Source of the DNA: Tectiglobus diatomicola
Lineage (GTDB): Bacteria; Pseudomonadota; Alphaproteobacteria; Rhizobiales; Hyphomicrobiaceae
NCBI GenBank assembly: GCA_039583345.1
Contig: JAZDSJ010000012.1
Coordinates: forward strand, 101,647 to 165,646
Length of the DNA: 64,000 bases
Direction: 5' to 3'
The notes under the pieces are model-generated. The model did not search any database and was not told the DNA's origin. It saw only the letters and a program-made list of their open reading frames with translations. Shown in pieces: positions 48,717-58,329 of this stretch; positions within the stretch are counted from its first letter, which is position 1, and each line of letters starts with the position of its first letter. A program made the position numbers and the translations under genes.

Positions 48717-49943
48717 CTATCTTTCCATAAGCTGTGTCTGCTTATTGTACCAGTTCATAAACAGTGCAGTCCCTAAGCTAGTGGAGAGATAAACAATCAT
48801 CATAATCGTGATAGCTTCGGGCGCTTGGCCTGTCTGATTTAGCGTAGTATTAGATATACTAACGAGATCGGGATATCCAACAGCTACAGCTAGCGAGCTA
48901 TTTTTAGTTAAGTTAAGATATTGACTGGTTAACGGTGGGATAATAATGCGTAAGGCCTGAGGTAATATTATTCTAGTCAGTATGGTCTCCTCGCGCAAAC
49001 CGAGCGAACGACCTGCCTCGATCTGTCCTTTTGGGACAGACAAAATACCTGATCGCACAATATCCGCAATAAATGCTGATGTATAAATGGTGAGACCGAA
49101 GAGAACTGCCATGAATTCTGGCGTGACTGTGGCTCCACCGGTCAGCCTGAAGCGTCCCATTTCAGGATAACTTATAACAACGGGTGAACCCATTATAAGC
49201 CAGCCACTTAGACTGGTTGTTAAAATGATGCTAACACTTATCCACAATATCGGAAGCTGCTGTCCAGTTGTATCCATTAATCTGCGTGACCAAGCTTTAG
49301 CCAATAACGAGGTTATTATACCCAGCACTAAACCAATTATAGCTCCTAGCCAACCCGTATTAGTTTCAAAAAATGGGATAAAAATGCCCTGTCGAGTGAT
49401 ATATATAACTCCTAGAAAAGGCTCAAGTCCATCCTCTCCACTAAAATCTCTCACCGTCGGGAGAAAGCGCGGACTTGTAAAAATCGTGTACCATAGAATT
49501 ATCTGTAGTAAAACCGGAAGGTTACGCAAAAAGTTAATGTATACTCCTGTTAATCTACGTACCAACCAATTACTGGATAAGGCAGTAATCCCGATAAAAA
49601 CACCAATACCCGTTGCCAAGGAAATCCCTATAACTGCAACAACAGCTGTGTTGATAAAGCCTACAAGAATGGCCTGTGAGTATGATGAAGAGGGAGTGTA
49701 GTGTATCCAGCTTTCGCCAATAGCAAACCCAGATTCGCGTGAAAGGTAATCAAAGCCTGTTTGAATGTTCTGACGCTCAAGATTGATCTGCATATTATAG
49801 TAAAGAAAATAGGCCCCCCCCACCGTAATAATCAAGAAGATCACTTGAAACAGTAATGCCTGTACTTTCGTATTATACATACAAATAAATTTCGTAGGGT
49901 GCTTAAAACCATAGATTATGTCGGCCATAGAAGTATCCGCCAT
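48717..49943 (-). CDS. aapQ: General L-amino acid ABC transporter, permease AapQ
   Basis: 408 residues. Begins with a membrane segment near 28-48, then the AapQ-like stretch QNIQTGFDYLSRESGFAIGE near 57-76, then a core permease with FLRNLPVLLQIILWY and the coupling loop IVRSGILSVPKGQIEAGRSLGL. The periplasmic region between the core helices is long, as in AapQ/BztB. Immediately upstream of aapM. Together with AapJ and AapP it imports a broad range of L-amino acids. Confidence 0.95.
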   Translation of the reverse strand: MADTSMADIIYGFKHPTKFICMYNTKVQALLFQVIFLIITVGGAYFLYYNMQINLERQNIQTGFDYLSRESGFAIGESWIHYTPSSSYSQAILVGFINTAVVAVIGISLATGIGVFIGITALSSNWLVRRLTGVYINFLRNLPVLLQIILWYTIFTSPRFLPTVRDFSGEDGLEPFLGVIYITRQGIFIPFFETNTGWLGAIIGLVLGIITSLLAKAWSRRLMDTTGQQLPILWISVSIILTTSLSGWLIMGSPVVISYPEMGRFRLTGGATVTPEFMAVLFGLTIYTSAFIADIVRSGILSVPKGQIEAGRSLGLREETILTRIILPQALRIIIPPLTSQYLNLTKNSSLAVAVGYPDLVSISNTTLNQTGQAPEAITIMMIVYLSTSLGTALFMNWYNKQTQLMER

Positions 49944-50069
49944 TATTATGTGAACAGATGTTACCCGGTATGTTTATGGTGACAGAAAAAATGAAATGGA
50001 CAAACACAAAATCGGGCCGAAGTGAAAGCCGTAACTAAGATATGAACCGTTACGACTCTCAAACACGGT

Positions 50070-51092
50070 TCAACGAACAGGTGGTGAATACATAATACCA
50101 CCATTTGACCAAAGCTTATTTAACCCGCGTGACAATCCTAGAGGTGGAATGTTTCGATCCCAGATTTCACCATAATTTCCAACGGCTAAGATAGCATTAA
50201 CCATCCAAGCTTCATCTAAGCCCAAATTTCTCCCCATACCTGGATTTGTGCCCAACAGCCTTTTAATTGCAGGATTTGTTGATGATGCGGACATCTCTCT
50301 TACATTCGCCGTGGTAATACCAAACTCCTCTGCTTCTATCAACCCAAAAATGACCCATTTCACTATGTCCAGGAACTGATCATCACCATGGCGAACAACT
50401 GGCCCTAAAGGTTCTTTTGATATAGTTTCCGGTAAAATTTCATAATCATCGCTCTTGCCCTTAGGCGCATCATTCAATCGCGTTGAAGCTAAACCAGATG
50501 CATCTGTTGTGTAAGCGTCGCAACGACCTGCAAAAAAGGCAGCATTCAATTCCTGTAAACTTTCTATAACTACTGGTGTGAATTGCATATTGTTAGTACG
50601 AAAATAATCAGCTAAATTTAGTTCAGATGTAGTGCCTGGTTGAATGCAAACAGTCGCGCCATCGAGCTCTTTAGCACTTTTTACTCCTAAAGCTTTCGGC
50701 ACCAGAAAACCCTGCCCATCATAATAAGTTATGGCTGTAAAGTTCAATCCAAGAGCGGTATCGCGTGTTAATGACCACGTTGTATTACGTGATAGTATAT
50801 CAACTTCGCCAGATTGGAGAGCTGTAAAACGCTGTTGAGTAGATAAAGGAATGAATTTAATCATATTCGCATTACCTAGAATAGCGGCGGCTATAGCTTT
50901 ACAGATATCAACGTCCAAACCTGTCCATTTGCCCTTAGAGTCAGGTAACGAGAACCCACCAAGCCCAGTACTCACACCACAAATTAGCTCACCACGAGAC
51001 TTAATTGCTTCTATAGTTTTCGCTGCAAATGCCGCATGGGACAAGAAAGTAAAGGCCGCCGCTATTATAGCAATAATCCATTTGGGTTTCAT
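50070..51092 (-). CDS. aapJ: General L-amino acid-binding periplasmic protein AapJ
   Basis: 340 residues. Export signal 1-23 (MKPKWIIAIIAAAFTFLSHAAFA). The solute-binding domain starts KTIEAIKSRGELICGVSTGLGGFS with KWTGLDVDICKAIAAAILG after it, the family-3 binding protein signature. The middle holds VCIQPGTTSELNLADYFR and the late part FGLIEAEEFGITTANVREM, typical of AapJ/BztA. Delivers amino acids to AapQM. Lies between aapP (83 bases upstream) and aapQ (126 bases downstream). Confidence 0.96.
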   Translation of the reverse strand: MKPKWIIAIIAAAFTFLSHAAFAAKTIEAIKSRGELICGVSTGLGGFSLPDSKGKWTGLDVDICKAIAAAILGNANMIKFIPLSTQQRFTALQSGEVDILSRNTTWSLTRDTALGLNFTAITYYDGQGFLVPKALGVKSAKELDGATVCIQPGTTSELNLADYFRTNNMQFTPVVIESLQELNAAFFAGRCDAYTTDASGLASTRLNDAPKGKSDDYEILPETISKEPLGPVVRHGDDQFLDIVKWVIFGLIEAEEFGITTANVREMSASSTNPAIKRLLGTNPGMGRNLGLDEAWMVNAILAVGNYGEIWDRNIPPLGLSRGLNKLWSNGGIMYSPPVR

Positions 51093-51175
51093 GATATTTG
51101 CTCCCTTTTATTATAGAAACTGTTTTATTAGCATCTGGCTTCCTTTAAAAGGATGTATAGTTCATTTATAAACTT

Positions 51176-51964
51176 CTAATGATTAAGTATTTGACTAAGG
51201 AATAGTTTAGTTCGATTTGATTTTGGGTTGTAAAAAAAATTCTCAGGTGATCCTTGCTCTACAATCTCTCCACGGTCCATAAAAATAACAGTATCCGCAA
51301 CCGATCGTGCAAAGCCCATCTCATGTGTTACGCACAGCATAGTCATACCGGTTTCCGCTAGGATAATCATCGTGTCAAGCACCTCTTTAACCATTTCTGG
51401 ATCAAGTGCTGACGTTGGTTCATCAAAAAGCATAATCCGTGGGCGCATGCACAGTGCGCGAGCAATAGCAACGCGTTGTTGCTGCCCCCCTGAAAGTTGA
51501 CCAGGATATTTATTAGCTTGTTCTGGTATCTTTACACGATTCAAGTATTCCATAGCAATTTCTTCTGCTTCAACGCGAGGAACTTTTCGAACCCATTGTG
51601 GCGCTAAACAAAGGTTATCTAGAACCGTAAGGTGAGGAAACAAGTTAAAATTTTGAAATACCATACCTACTTCAGAACGAATTTTGTCGATATTCCTCAT
51701 ATCACCAGTAAGTTCAATTCCATCAACTATTATTTGTCCTTGCTGATGATCCTCAAGACGATTTATGCATCGGATCATAGTTGATTTACCCGATCCTGAA
51801 GGTCCGCATATAACAACACGCTCTCCACTAGTAACGGATAAATTGATATTCCGGAGAACCTGAAAATCGTCATACCATTTGTTAACGTTAGACATGACAA
51901 TTGCCTGTCTTTGTGATGTATCAGTATTACCCTGTGTAAGAGCTGCTTTAGACATTTTATTCAC
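51176..51964 (-). CDS. aapP: General L-amino acid ABC transporter, ATPase AapP
   Basis: 262 residues. Walker A GPSGSGKST near 54-62, Q loop VFQNFNLFPHL, signature LSGGQQQRVAIARALCMRPR, Walker B IMLFDEPTSALDPE, and the switch histidine in LCVTHEMGFA. Energises AapQM. Here it is the promoter-proximal gene of the cluster, whereas the order described for Rhizobium is aapJ-Q-M-P with the ATPase last. Confidence 0.97.
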   Translation of the reverse strand: MNKMSKAALTQGNTDTSQRQAIVMSNVNKWYDDFQVLRNINLSVTSGERVVICGPSGSGKSTMIRCINRLEDHQQGQIIVDGIELTGDMRNIDKIRSEVGMVFQNFNLFPHLTVLDNLCLAPQWVRKVPRVEAEEIAMEYLNRVKIPEQANKYPGQLSGGQQQRVAIARALCMRPRIMLFDEPTSALDPEMVKEVLDTMIILAETGMTMLCVTHEMGFARSVADTVIFMDRGEIVEQGSPENFFYNPKSNRTKLFLSQILNH

Positions 51965-52338
51965 AGTTCCCTGTTAGATTTACCTAAATAACAGCCTGGA
52001 TTATCGTAAATTGTATGTTTAGTATTTACGATATCTAACCAGCAATATTTTATCTCAGCACGTGATTATGTGCTTACTCTTAGAAGTAGATTTATAGAGC
52101 ACTTAGCTTGTTCCTATATAAACCACGAAAACTTAACACCTTTATTAAGAGTTCTTATTAAAAGACTATAATACAAATTCATATATCGTTAAGTAATTTG
52201 CCTGATTATATTAACTAGAATTGAAAAAGCATATCACTTCAAAAATGTACTTTATAAATGTACTTTGCAAATCAGTATTAGTTTTCATGTAGAGTGATGG
52301 CTTTATGATGTTAAACTAGCTAAGTGGGTAAATGAGAA
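51965..52338. other. Intergenic region between divergent aapP and the unknown gene at 52.3 kb
   Basis: About 370 bases that must contain promoters for both directions. AT-rich; a short direct repeat of ATGTACTTT...AAAT-type sequence occurs near 52244-52268. No gene. Confidence 0.4.
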
Positions 52339-53136
52339 GTGTTTGATTCAAAAATCTCAAGAATGATATCTAGTGTTGGTCAGGCCAAATCAGAATTTGG
52401 TACACATTTATTATTAGGATCTGTCCTATTAATATCAACCATGGTTATAATGATTGTCATGTTTATCAATAAAATTCCAAAAGCTGAAATTAAAAGTCCA
52501 GAGATTAAAAAAACATTAGCTACACGTTTTACCTACACAGGTGGAAGAGCTCTTTCTATAAAATCAGAGAAGATTTTGACGCCTCAAATGAGCACATTTT
52601 ACATGACTGATAAAACTGTTGTAGATGATCAATTATCTTCACCCCCAAAGTTAATATCGAATGCTTCAATAAATAATATAAATAAACAAAGAAATTCAAA
52701 AAATCATCCTTTAATCTCATATGATGAAATGCAACTCAGTGAAACTCAAGAAATCAGCCACTCATCACAATTAGAGAACAAAATTATTGATTTGTTACCT
52801 AAAAAACGTCCTGTAGACGCTGATGTCGAGTATAGTAAACACAATTACAAGCAATTTGTGAGCACTATTTCAACGCACGAAATATCATTGAAAAAAAATC
52901 TTTCACCTAAGAAATCTGGGATGAATAAAAGTGGCTTAACAAAGCCCACAACTAACGCAATCGTAGACCTTCCTTCAAAACACCCTTCCCGGCGTACGCG
53001 TATGGGAGTTAGTGCTATGTATTCTACTACTAAACGAAAGGCTAAAACTGTATCGAACGAAATTAATACAGCTAAAACTCCCTATGATAGTCACCAAAGG
53101 CCAGACTGGGCAAAGTCAGCTTTCAAAATAAATTGA
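52339..53136 (+). CDS. Unknown single-pass membrane-anchored protein
   Basis: 265 residues from GTG at 52339; an ATG eight codons later is an alternative. I do not recognise the family. One membrane segment (about 24-44, LLLGSVLLISTMVIMIVMFI) anchors a long polar tail, rich in Lys, Ser, Thr and Asn, with a DLLPKKRPVD segment near 151-160 and a C-terminal PDWAKSAFKIN. The tail looks unstructured. The gene lies 224 bases before cysG on the same strand. Codon use follows the AT-rich background, and the frame is fully open, which argues for a real gene. Confidence 0.65.
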   Translation: MFDSKISRMISSVGQAKSEFGTHLLLGSVLLISTMVIMIVMFINKIPKAEIKSPEIKKTLATRFTYTGGRALSIKSEKILTPQMSTFYMTDKTVVDDQLSSPPKLISNASINNINKQRNSKNHPLISYDEMQLSETQEISHSSQLENKIIDLLPKKRPVDADVEYSKHNYKQFVSTISTHEISLKKNLSPKKSGMNKSGLTKPTTNAIVDLPSKHPSRRTRMGVSAMYSTTKRKAKTVSNEINTAKTPYDSHQRPDWAKSAFKIN

Positions 53137-53360
53137 CACAACTAAAATCATTTGTAAACTAAAGAAGAATATGTTTGCAACATTAATTACAGCGTATCAT
53201 ATATTGTGATCAATATTTTTCTATCTAATAATAATATTGTTACTAATGATTTGGAAATAAATCACAATGTTTGTCCTACGATAGTTAATAACCTGTTCCT
53301 AGGCATAACGTTAAAATACTTTTGAGATATCAAAAAATATTAAGATCGAAACACTGATCA

Positions 53361-54794
53361 ATGACGTCAAGTTTGCGCAAACCAGCTGATGTATCTCCAA
53401 AATGTCTTGGCATGCTCACTAAGTTACCAATATTTTGGGACCTGGAAGGCAAGCGTGTGGTAGTAGCCGGTGGCACAGCAGCTGCTGCTTGGAAGGTTGA
53501 ATTATTAGCTGCTTGTGGCGCTAATGTCGAAATTTTCGCAACAGTTATTGATACAGAAATGGACTCTTTAATAAGGCGCGGGGCTGCAGCTGGCAAGATA
53601 ATTCACCATCCTAGAATGTGGAGCATCGATATTTTCACGAATGCTGCTCTAGCTCTCACAGATTCTAGTAATGATTCTGAAGCCCAGGCATTTTATTGTT
53701 CAGCGAAAAAAGCAGGTGTTCCTGTTAATGTAATTGATAAACCAGCTCTATCTCAGTTTCAGTTCGGCTCTGTAATTAATAGATCTCCAGTTGTTATCGG
53801 TATCTCAAGTGATGATATTAACCCGATTTTCGGACAGGCTATTCTTTGTCGTATTGAATCTTTATTGCCAGCTTATATTTCAGATTGGGCAGAATTAGCC
53901 AAGAAAATCAGTAAAATTATCTCTATAAAACTAGAATCCTGTCTACAGCGCCGTATATTTTGGGAACGCTTTTCTCATATGGCATTCAAACAGGTACTAC
54001 CTAGTCAAAACACTTTCAATTTAGCTGAACTGATTAAAAGAATCGTAAGAAAAGCTCCAATTGAACAGGGACGCGTAACACTCGTTGGCGGAGGTCCCGG
54101 CGATGCAGAACTTGTGACCATAAAAGCCGTTCGAGTTTTGCAATCAGCAGATATCATACTTTTCGATGATCTTGTTCCAGAGGAAGTTCTGGAACTAGCT
54201 CACCGTGAAGCCAAGCGTATAATGGTAGGTAAGCGAGGTCGGCGAGAAAGCTGTTCGCAAAAAGATATTAATAATTTAATAGTAAAGCTAGTTAAGAACG
54301 GCAAGCATGTAGTCCGACTAAAGTCAGGAGACCCAATGATTTTCGGTCGTGCTGGTGAGGAAATCGAGCGTTTAGAAAAAGAAAACATTTTTTTTGAGGT
54401 TATACCTGGTGTGACTGCCGCTTCTGCACTTGCAGCTTCATTAGGTGCTTCATTGACGCATCGTGACTATGCGCATTCTGTGCGTTATGTAACAGGCCAT
54501 TCATGTTCAGGAGAATTATCGTCTGATTTGGACTGGAAGGGTATGGCGGATCCTGAGACTACAATAGTGTTCTATATGGGCGGTAAAACCGGTCCGGTTA
54601 TAGCGAGTCGTTTGCTTGAACATGGCATGCCACATGATATGCCGGTGCTGCTCGCTTACTCTGTATCACGTCCAGATATGAAACTATTTAAAATGACCTT
54701 GTCAGAGCTTTCTAAGCTATCGACAAGTATCAAAGCTGATGGACCAGTTCTTGTAGCTATAGGTTCAGTATTTACTGCAGCGCAGTCATCTTAA
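53361..54794 (+). CDS. cysG: Siroheme synthase (fused precorrin-2 dehydrogenase/ferrochelatase and uroporphyrinogen methyltransferase)
   Basis: 477 residues, both halves present. Residues about 17-210: NAD-dependent precorrin-2 dehydrogenase/ferrochelatase, with the nucleotide loop VVVAGGTAAAAWKVELLAACGA. Residues about 235-477: SAM-dependent uroporphyrinogen-III methyltransferase, with TLVGGGPGDAELVTIKAVR, the LVPEEVLELAHREAKRIMVGKRG segment, RLKSGDPMIFGRAGEE and VIPGVTAASALAASLGASLTHRDY. Makes siroheme for sulfite or nitrite reductase. The cysI/cysH neighbours common in alphaproteobacteria are absent. Confidence 0.96.
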   Translation: MTSSLRKPADVSPKCLGMLTKLPIFWDLEGKRVVVAGGTAAAAWKVELLAACGANVEIFATVIDTEMDSLIRRGAAAGKIIHHPRMWSIDIFTNAALALTDSSNDSEAQAFYCSAKKAGVPVNVIDKPALSQFQFGSVINRSPVVIGISSDDINPIFGQAILCRIESLLPAYISDWAELAKKISKIISIKLESCLQRRIFWERFSHMAFKQVLPSQNTFNLAELIKRIVRKAPIEQGRVTLVGGGPGDAELVTIKAVRVLQSADIILFDDLVPEEVLELAHREAKRIMVGKRGRRESCSQKDINNLIVKLVKNGKHVVRLKSGDPMIFGRAGEEIERLEKENIFFEVIPGVTAASALAASLGASLTHRDYAHSVRYVTGHSCSGELSSDLDWKGMADPETTIVFYMGGKTGPVIASRLLEHGMPHDMPVLLAYSVSRPDMKLFKMTLSELSKLSTSIKADGPVLVAIGSVFTAAQSS

Positions 54795-55213
54795 CATCTA
54801 TACGCCATAACAATTATGGCCTATTTAGTACTCTAAATTGAATAAATTTGCCTATGCTACTTAATCTTTCAGCAGTTTCTGTATAGATCTGTATACATGT
54901 GCGTCTCGAAAAAGTTGTCTTTTAAAATGATATCTTGGGTTAAAAATTAAAGTTTAAGATAAAATTTAAAACATAAATACTGTGAGTTCTAGTAATCTGA
55001 TATAACACTTACTAAAAGCAACTAGAACAAGATACGAGGGCTACCTGAGAAAATCGTATCTTTATTATACTTATTTATTTTGATTTTAGAAATTGTGTAT
55101 CTGTTATCATTATAGTTTTGACCATGCAAACACAATGGAATTCATGCTAATGGGCATTCAATTGGCATATATCTTCAGGACAGATATTATTTGAGAGAAA
55201 GCCCCTTTAAAAA
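54795..55213. other. Intergenic region between convergent cysG and L,D-transpeptidase genes
   Basis: About 420 bases with a hairpin near the middle (see the terminator entry). No gene recognised. Confidence 0.45.
55029..55066 (+). terminator. Candidate terminator between convergent genes
   Basis: Eight-bp stem AAGATACG (55029-55036) / CGTATCTT (55055-55062) with an 18-base loop, followed by TATTATAC. The stem is AT-rich and the T-run short, so only a modest candidate; its position between convergent genes supports it. Confidence 0.35.
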
Positions 55214-56653
55214 TTAAGGTGATAAAACATTTGGTGAGACGGGAGCTTCTTGATCAAGATTACTAAATATCTCACTAACCCCATCACGATCGTATATATC
55301 CGGGCGAAAAACGACTGTACTATCATCCTCTACCCAGGCCGTAATGTAGGTAAAAACTACAGGAATTGGACGTGTCAAAATGATGTCATAATCTGAGGGA
55401 CGTTTTAGTCGTATCTGCTCCAGATTAGTTTTTTCGATAATTTTATTGACTTCATCTAACTCGTTGAGCAGTGGCTCATATCTTAAGATCCATGAAACAA
55501 AATCAAAAACATTCTCTACGCGGACACAACCAGCACTAAATGCGCGACGGCGTTGTTTAAACAGTGATTTCATAGGTGTATCATGTAGATAGACAATTTC
55601 TCTGTTTGGCATATTGATACGTACAAGGCCCAGTGCATTCCATGGTCCTGGATCCTGACGAAATTTCACTTTTTTTGCATCAATATCATGCCAATTAATA
55701 TAAGTTGTATCGACCTCCGGACCGTCATAATTTTGCTTTACTACGCTTATGCGCTCTTTTACTAAATAATCTGGTTCGTGAATTAAACGTGGAATTAGAT
55801 CAAGAATAGCAACGCTATCTGGAACACGCCAGAAAGGAAAAAAATTTAACCCTTTAATTGTCGCACTTATCTCAGGTGTCTGACGATCAGGTTTACCAAC
55901 TATCACTCTATGATGACGTTGCACCTCAAATTGATCTACAGCTTCAAGCTGAAAACTAGCCGTATTTACAAGGACATATCGATGAAGCTGGCTGTTTACC
56001 AAATGCTTGAAGATACGTTTTCTGTTAAGGATTAATTGACGCAATCTAGCTTCTGGTGTTATTGAAATTTGCGAGCGCGTCGGACGATCAAGCTTACCTG
56101 AAACAAGCAAGCCATGCCGCCTTTGGAAGTTTTTAACACCAGCTTCTAACCATTTATCGAAGTGAAAGCTATCCGCGTAAAAAATAGCATCTTTAGGCGG
56201 TATATCTTTACTTAGAACAAGACGCCTACGGATAGCTGGGACAGCTGGATCATTGTCACCGGGTCGTAAAAGTTTTAAGCGTTTGTCTATATTCCAACCA
56301 CCTAAGGCTACTAATCTACGATAATGCAAGATGGCTTTATCGATTCGAGACAGCATCTTCTCACTGCGCAGGGGAACTCGACTGGTTCTTAAATCTTTAA
56401 GTTGAACCGGCTTTTCAGGGCCTAATGCCACGTCTTTATCACTATTAGTGAATGTCTGACTGAAAATTGTTTTATACCACTTTTCATTGTCCATAGTTCG
56501 CGCCGAGTTAAGTCCCAAAAAGACAACTGCTATGCTAGTAAAAAACATTACAATTGTTGCGCGATTTAGGTAAACTAAAGATATCTTAACCAGATTACAG
56601 ACTGTATAGAAATATTGCATGCTATGTTTGCGCCACTCGGCTATCATCAACAC
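55214..56653 (-). CDS. L,D-transpeptidase with peptidoglycan-binding domain (YcbB/LdtD type)
   Basis: 479 residues from GTG at 56653; in-frame ATGs at 56647 and later are alternatives. A signal anchor lies at about 33-50. A peptidoglycan-binding domain follows at about 128-195 (LRPGDNDPAVPAIRRRL ... VKNFQRRHGLLVSGKLDRPT), then the YkuD catalytic domain at about 225-390 with His357 (YLHDTP) and catalytic Cys376 in SAGCVRVEN. Large insertion between these domains and the order match YcbB-like enzymes that form 3-3 cross-links in peptidoglycan. Fits with the other wall genes in this window. Isolated on the minus strand. Confidence 0.93.
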   Translation of the reverse strand: MLMIAEWRKHSMQYFYTVCNLVKISLVYLNRATIVMFFTSIAVVFLGLNSARTMDNEKWYKTIFSQTFTNSDKDVALGPEKPVQLKDLRTSRVPLRSEKMLSRIDKAILHYRRLVALGGWNIDKRLKLLRPGDNDPAVPAIRRRLVLSKDIPPKDAIFYADSFHFDKWLEAGVKNFQRRHGLLVSGKLDRPTRSQISITPEARLRQLILNRKRIFKHLVNSQLHRYVLVNTASFQLEAVDQFEVQRHHRVIVGKPDRQTPEISATIKGLNFFPFWRVPDSVAILDLIPRLIHEPDYLVKERISVVKQNYDGPEVDTTYINWHDIDAKKVKFRQDPGPWNALGLVRINMPNREIVYLHDTPMKSLFKQRRRAFSAGCVRVENVFDFVSWILRYEPLLNELDEVNKIIEKTNLEQIRLKRPSDYDIILTRPIPVVFTYITAWVEDDSTVVFRPDIYDRDGVSEIFSNLDQEAPVSPNVLSP

Positions 56654-57331
56654 CGCCCCATATTCTTGTAAGAATCCGATCGCTAAGATACTTAGTAAAT
56701 AATACTAAACAGAAAAAGCTAGTAAAGTTCTCTTTAAAAAGAAGCCTGAACTGCCCATATAATTATAAGTCAACATAATAGTGTCAAATATAGAAATAAG
56801 AAAGTCGTGTTATAAGATTGACATCTACGATTGAGATACAACTTTATTACTGAATAACGTGAAGCTATAAGTATAACTATCCAAACTTACGATTGGTAGT
56901 TTTTGGAAATTACCTTATTTACATTATTATAATTCAATTATTGATACGACATGGTTTTCTAATAGGTAATAAAATTATATATGACACTTTTCAAGTTAAA
57001 AGCATTCGTGTAACTGTTTAACTTAACTGTGCTTTAATACCAATCTAGGATTAAAGACGCACTGAACGATATCCACAATTTTAGTACTAATTATTTTAAA
57101 AAGCACAAAAAAATTTAAGCCAAATAAATAAAGCTCATCCTCCTATTCAAGTTATAGTTTGGAAATAAACCTTACTTATTTAAGCTCTGAAAAAACTTGT
57201 TTCTTAATTATGAAAAAGCTAACTAGTACAGAACGAGGTGAAGTAAAGCTAAATTTTTTAAAAAAGTTTTAACTTTATAGATAGACATAGAGTTCATATT
57301 CAAATTTCGACTAGCTAGTTGTTAACGAACC
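56654..57331. other. 0.7-kb AT-rich intergenic region
   Basis: Between mtnP end and the L,D-transpeptidase start, both minus strand. apt often follows mtnP in related genomes, but no PRPP-loop motif of apt is recognisable here. Confidence 0.45.
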
Positions 57332-58210
57332 CTAGTAGCTCTTTAAGATACGTCCAGCTACAGCATCAAGCTTAGCAACTACCACTGGGTCTCGTACTTC
57401 TGGTTCAGTCAGCAAAGCAGTATCTAAAGCGCGATCTGAACCTAAAGGGCACATCGGATGCTGGCGCGGGAATAGTTTTGTAAAAGCTAAAATCATACGT
57501 TTTGCTTTTTCAGCGTTGCTCTTCATGATCTTAACGACATCAGCAACATTTACGTCAGCGTGTTCATCATGCCAACAGTCATAATCTGTAACCATTGCAA
57601 CTGTTGCGTAACAAATTTCTGCTTCACGAGCAAGTTTGGCCTCAGGCATATTAGTCATACCAATTACATCACAGCCCCAAGAGCGATAAAGTTGACACTC
57701 TGCGCGTGAAGAAAATTGTGGCCCTTCTATTGTGAGATAAGTCCCTCCACGAGTATAATTGATTGACTCTAACTGAAGCGCTTTCTCTAGTTTGTCAACT
57801 ATGATAGGGCTTACTGGATCCGCAATGGATATATGAGCAACACAGCCACTACCAAAAAAGCTTTTGCTACGTTCATACGTATGGTCTATAAACTGATCAA
57901 CAAGTACAAATGTTCCAGGCACTAAGCTTTTTTGCAGTGATCCGCAGGCAGAAATTGAAATAAGATCGGTTACTCCGACACGTTTTAGACAGTCTATATT
58001 GGCCCGATAATTGATGTTTGTTGGGGCATGCTTGTGTCCACGACCGTGGCGTGGCATAAAGCGTACAGGCAAGCCTTCTATTTCGGAAAAAAGCACACAG
58101 TCTGACGGTTCACCCCATGGGCTCACTATCTCTTCCCAAAAAGAGTTCTCTGCAGCAGGCAGATCATAAAGACCACTACCGCCAATAATTCCTAGTACTG
58201 TATCTGTCAT
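57332..58210 (-). CDS. mtnP: 5'-methylthioadenosine phosphorylase
   Basis: 292 residues. Cleaves methylthioadenosine (from polyamine and other SAM reactions) to adenine and methylthioribose-1-phosphate. N-terminal phosphate loop GIIGGSGLYDLP at 8-19, MPRHGRGHKHAPTNINYRAN with the phosphate-binding Arg/His near 52-71, TIEGPQFSSRAECQLYRSWG and VIGMTNMPEAKLAREAEICYA, then VTDYDCWH near the base site. MTNMPEA and DYDCW indicate MTAP rather than a purine nucleoside phosphorylase. Lies 119 bases after petC, as in several alphaproteobacteria. Confidence 0.96.
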   Translation of the reverse strand: MTDTVLGIIGGSGLYDLPAAENSFWEEIVSPWGEPSDCVLFSEIEGLPVRFMPRHGRGHKHAPTNINYRANIDCLKRVGVTDLISISACGSLQKSLVPGTFVLVDQFIDHTYERSKSFFGSGCVAHISIADPVSPIIVDKLEKALQLESINYTRGGTYLTIEGPQFSSRAECQLYRSWGCDVIGMTNMPEAKLAREAEICYATVAMVTDYDCWHDEHADVNVADVVKIMKSNAEKAKRMILAFTKLFPRQHPMCPLGSDRALDTALLTEPEVRDPVVVAKLDAVAGRILKSY

Positions 58211-58329
58211 AAATAGGCTCGAGTGGAAAGATTTTTTGAGTACAGTGCTCGGCCGTCAATAGAACTAATCTAATTACCAACCGAGCGCCATGATTAGTTT
58301 TAGAATAAAATGCATAACGCTACGCAAGG

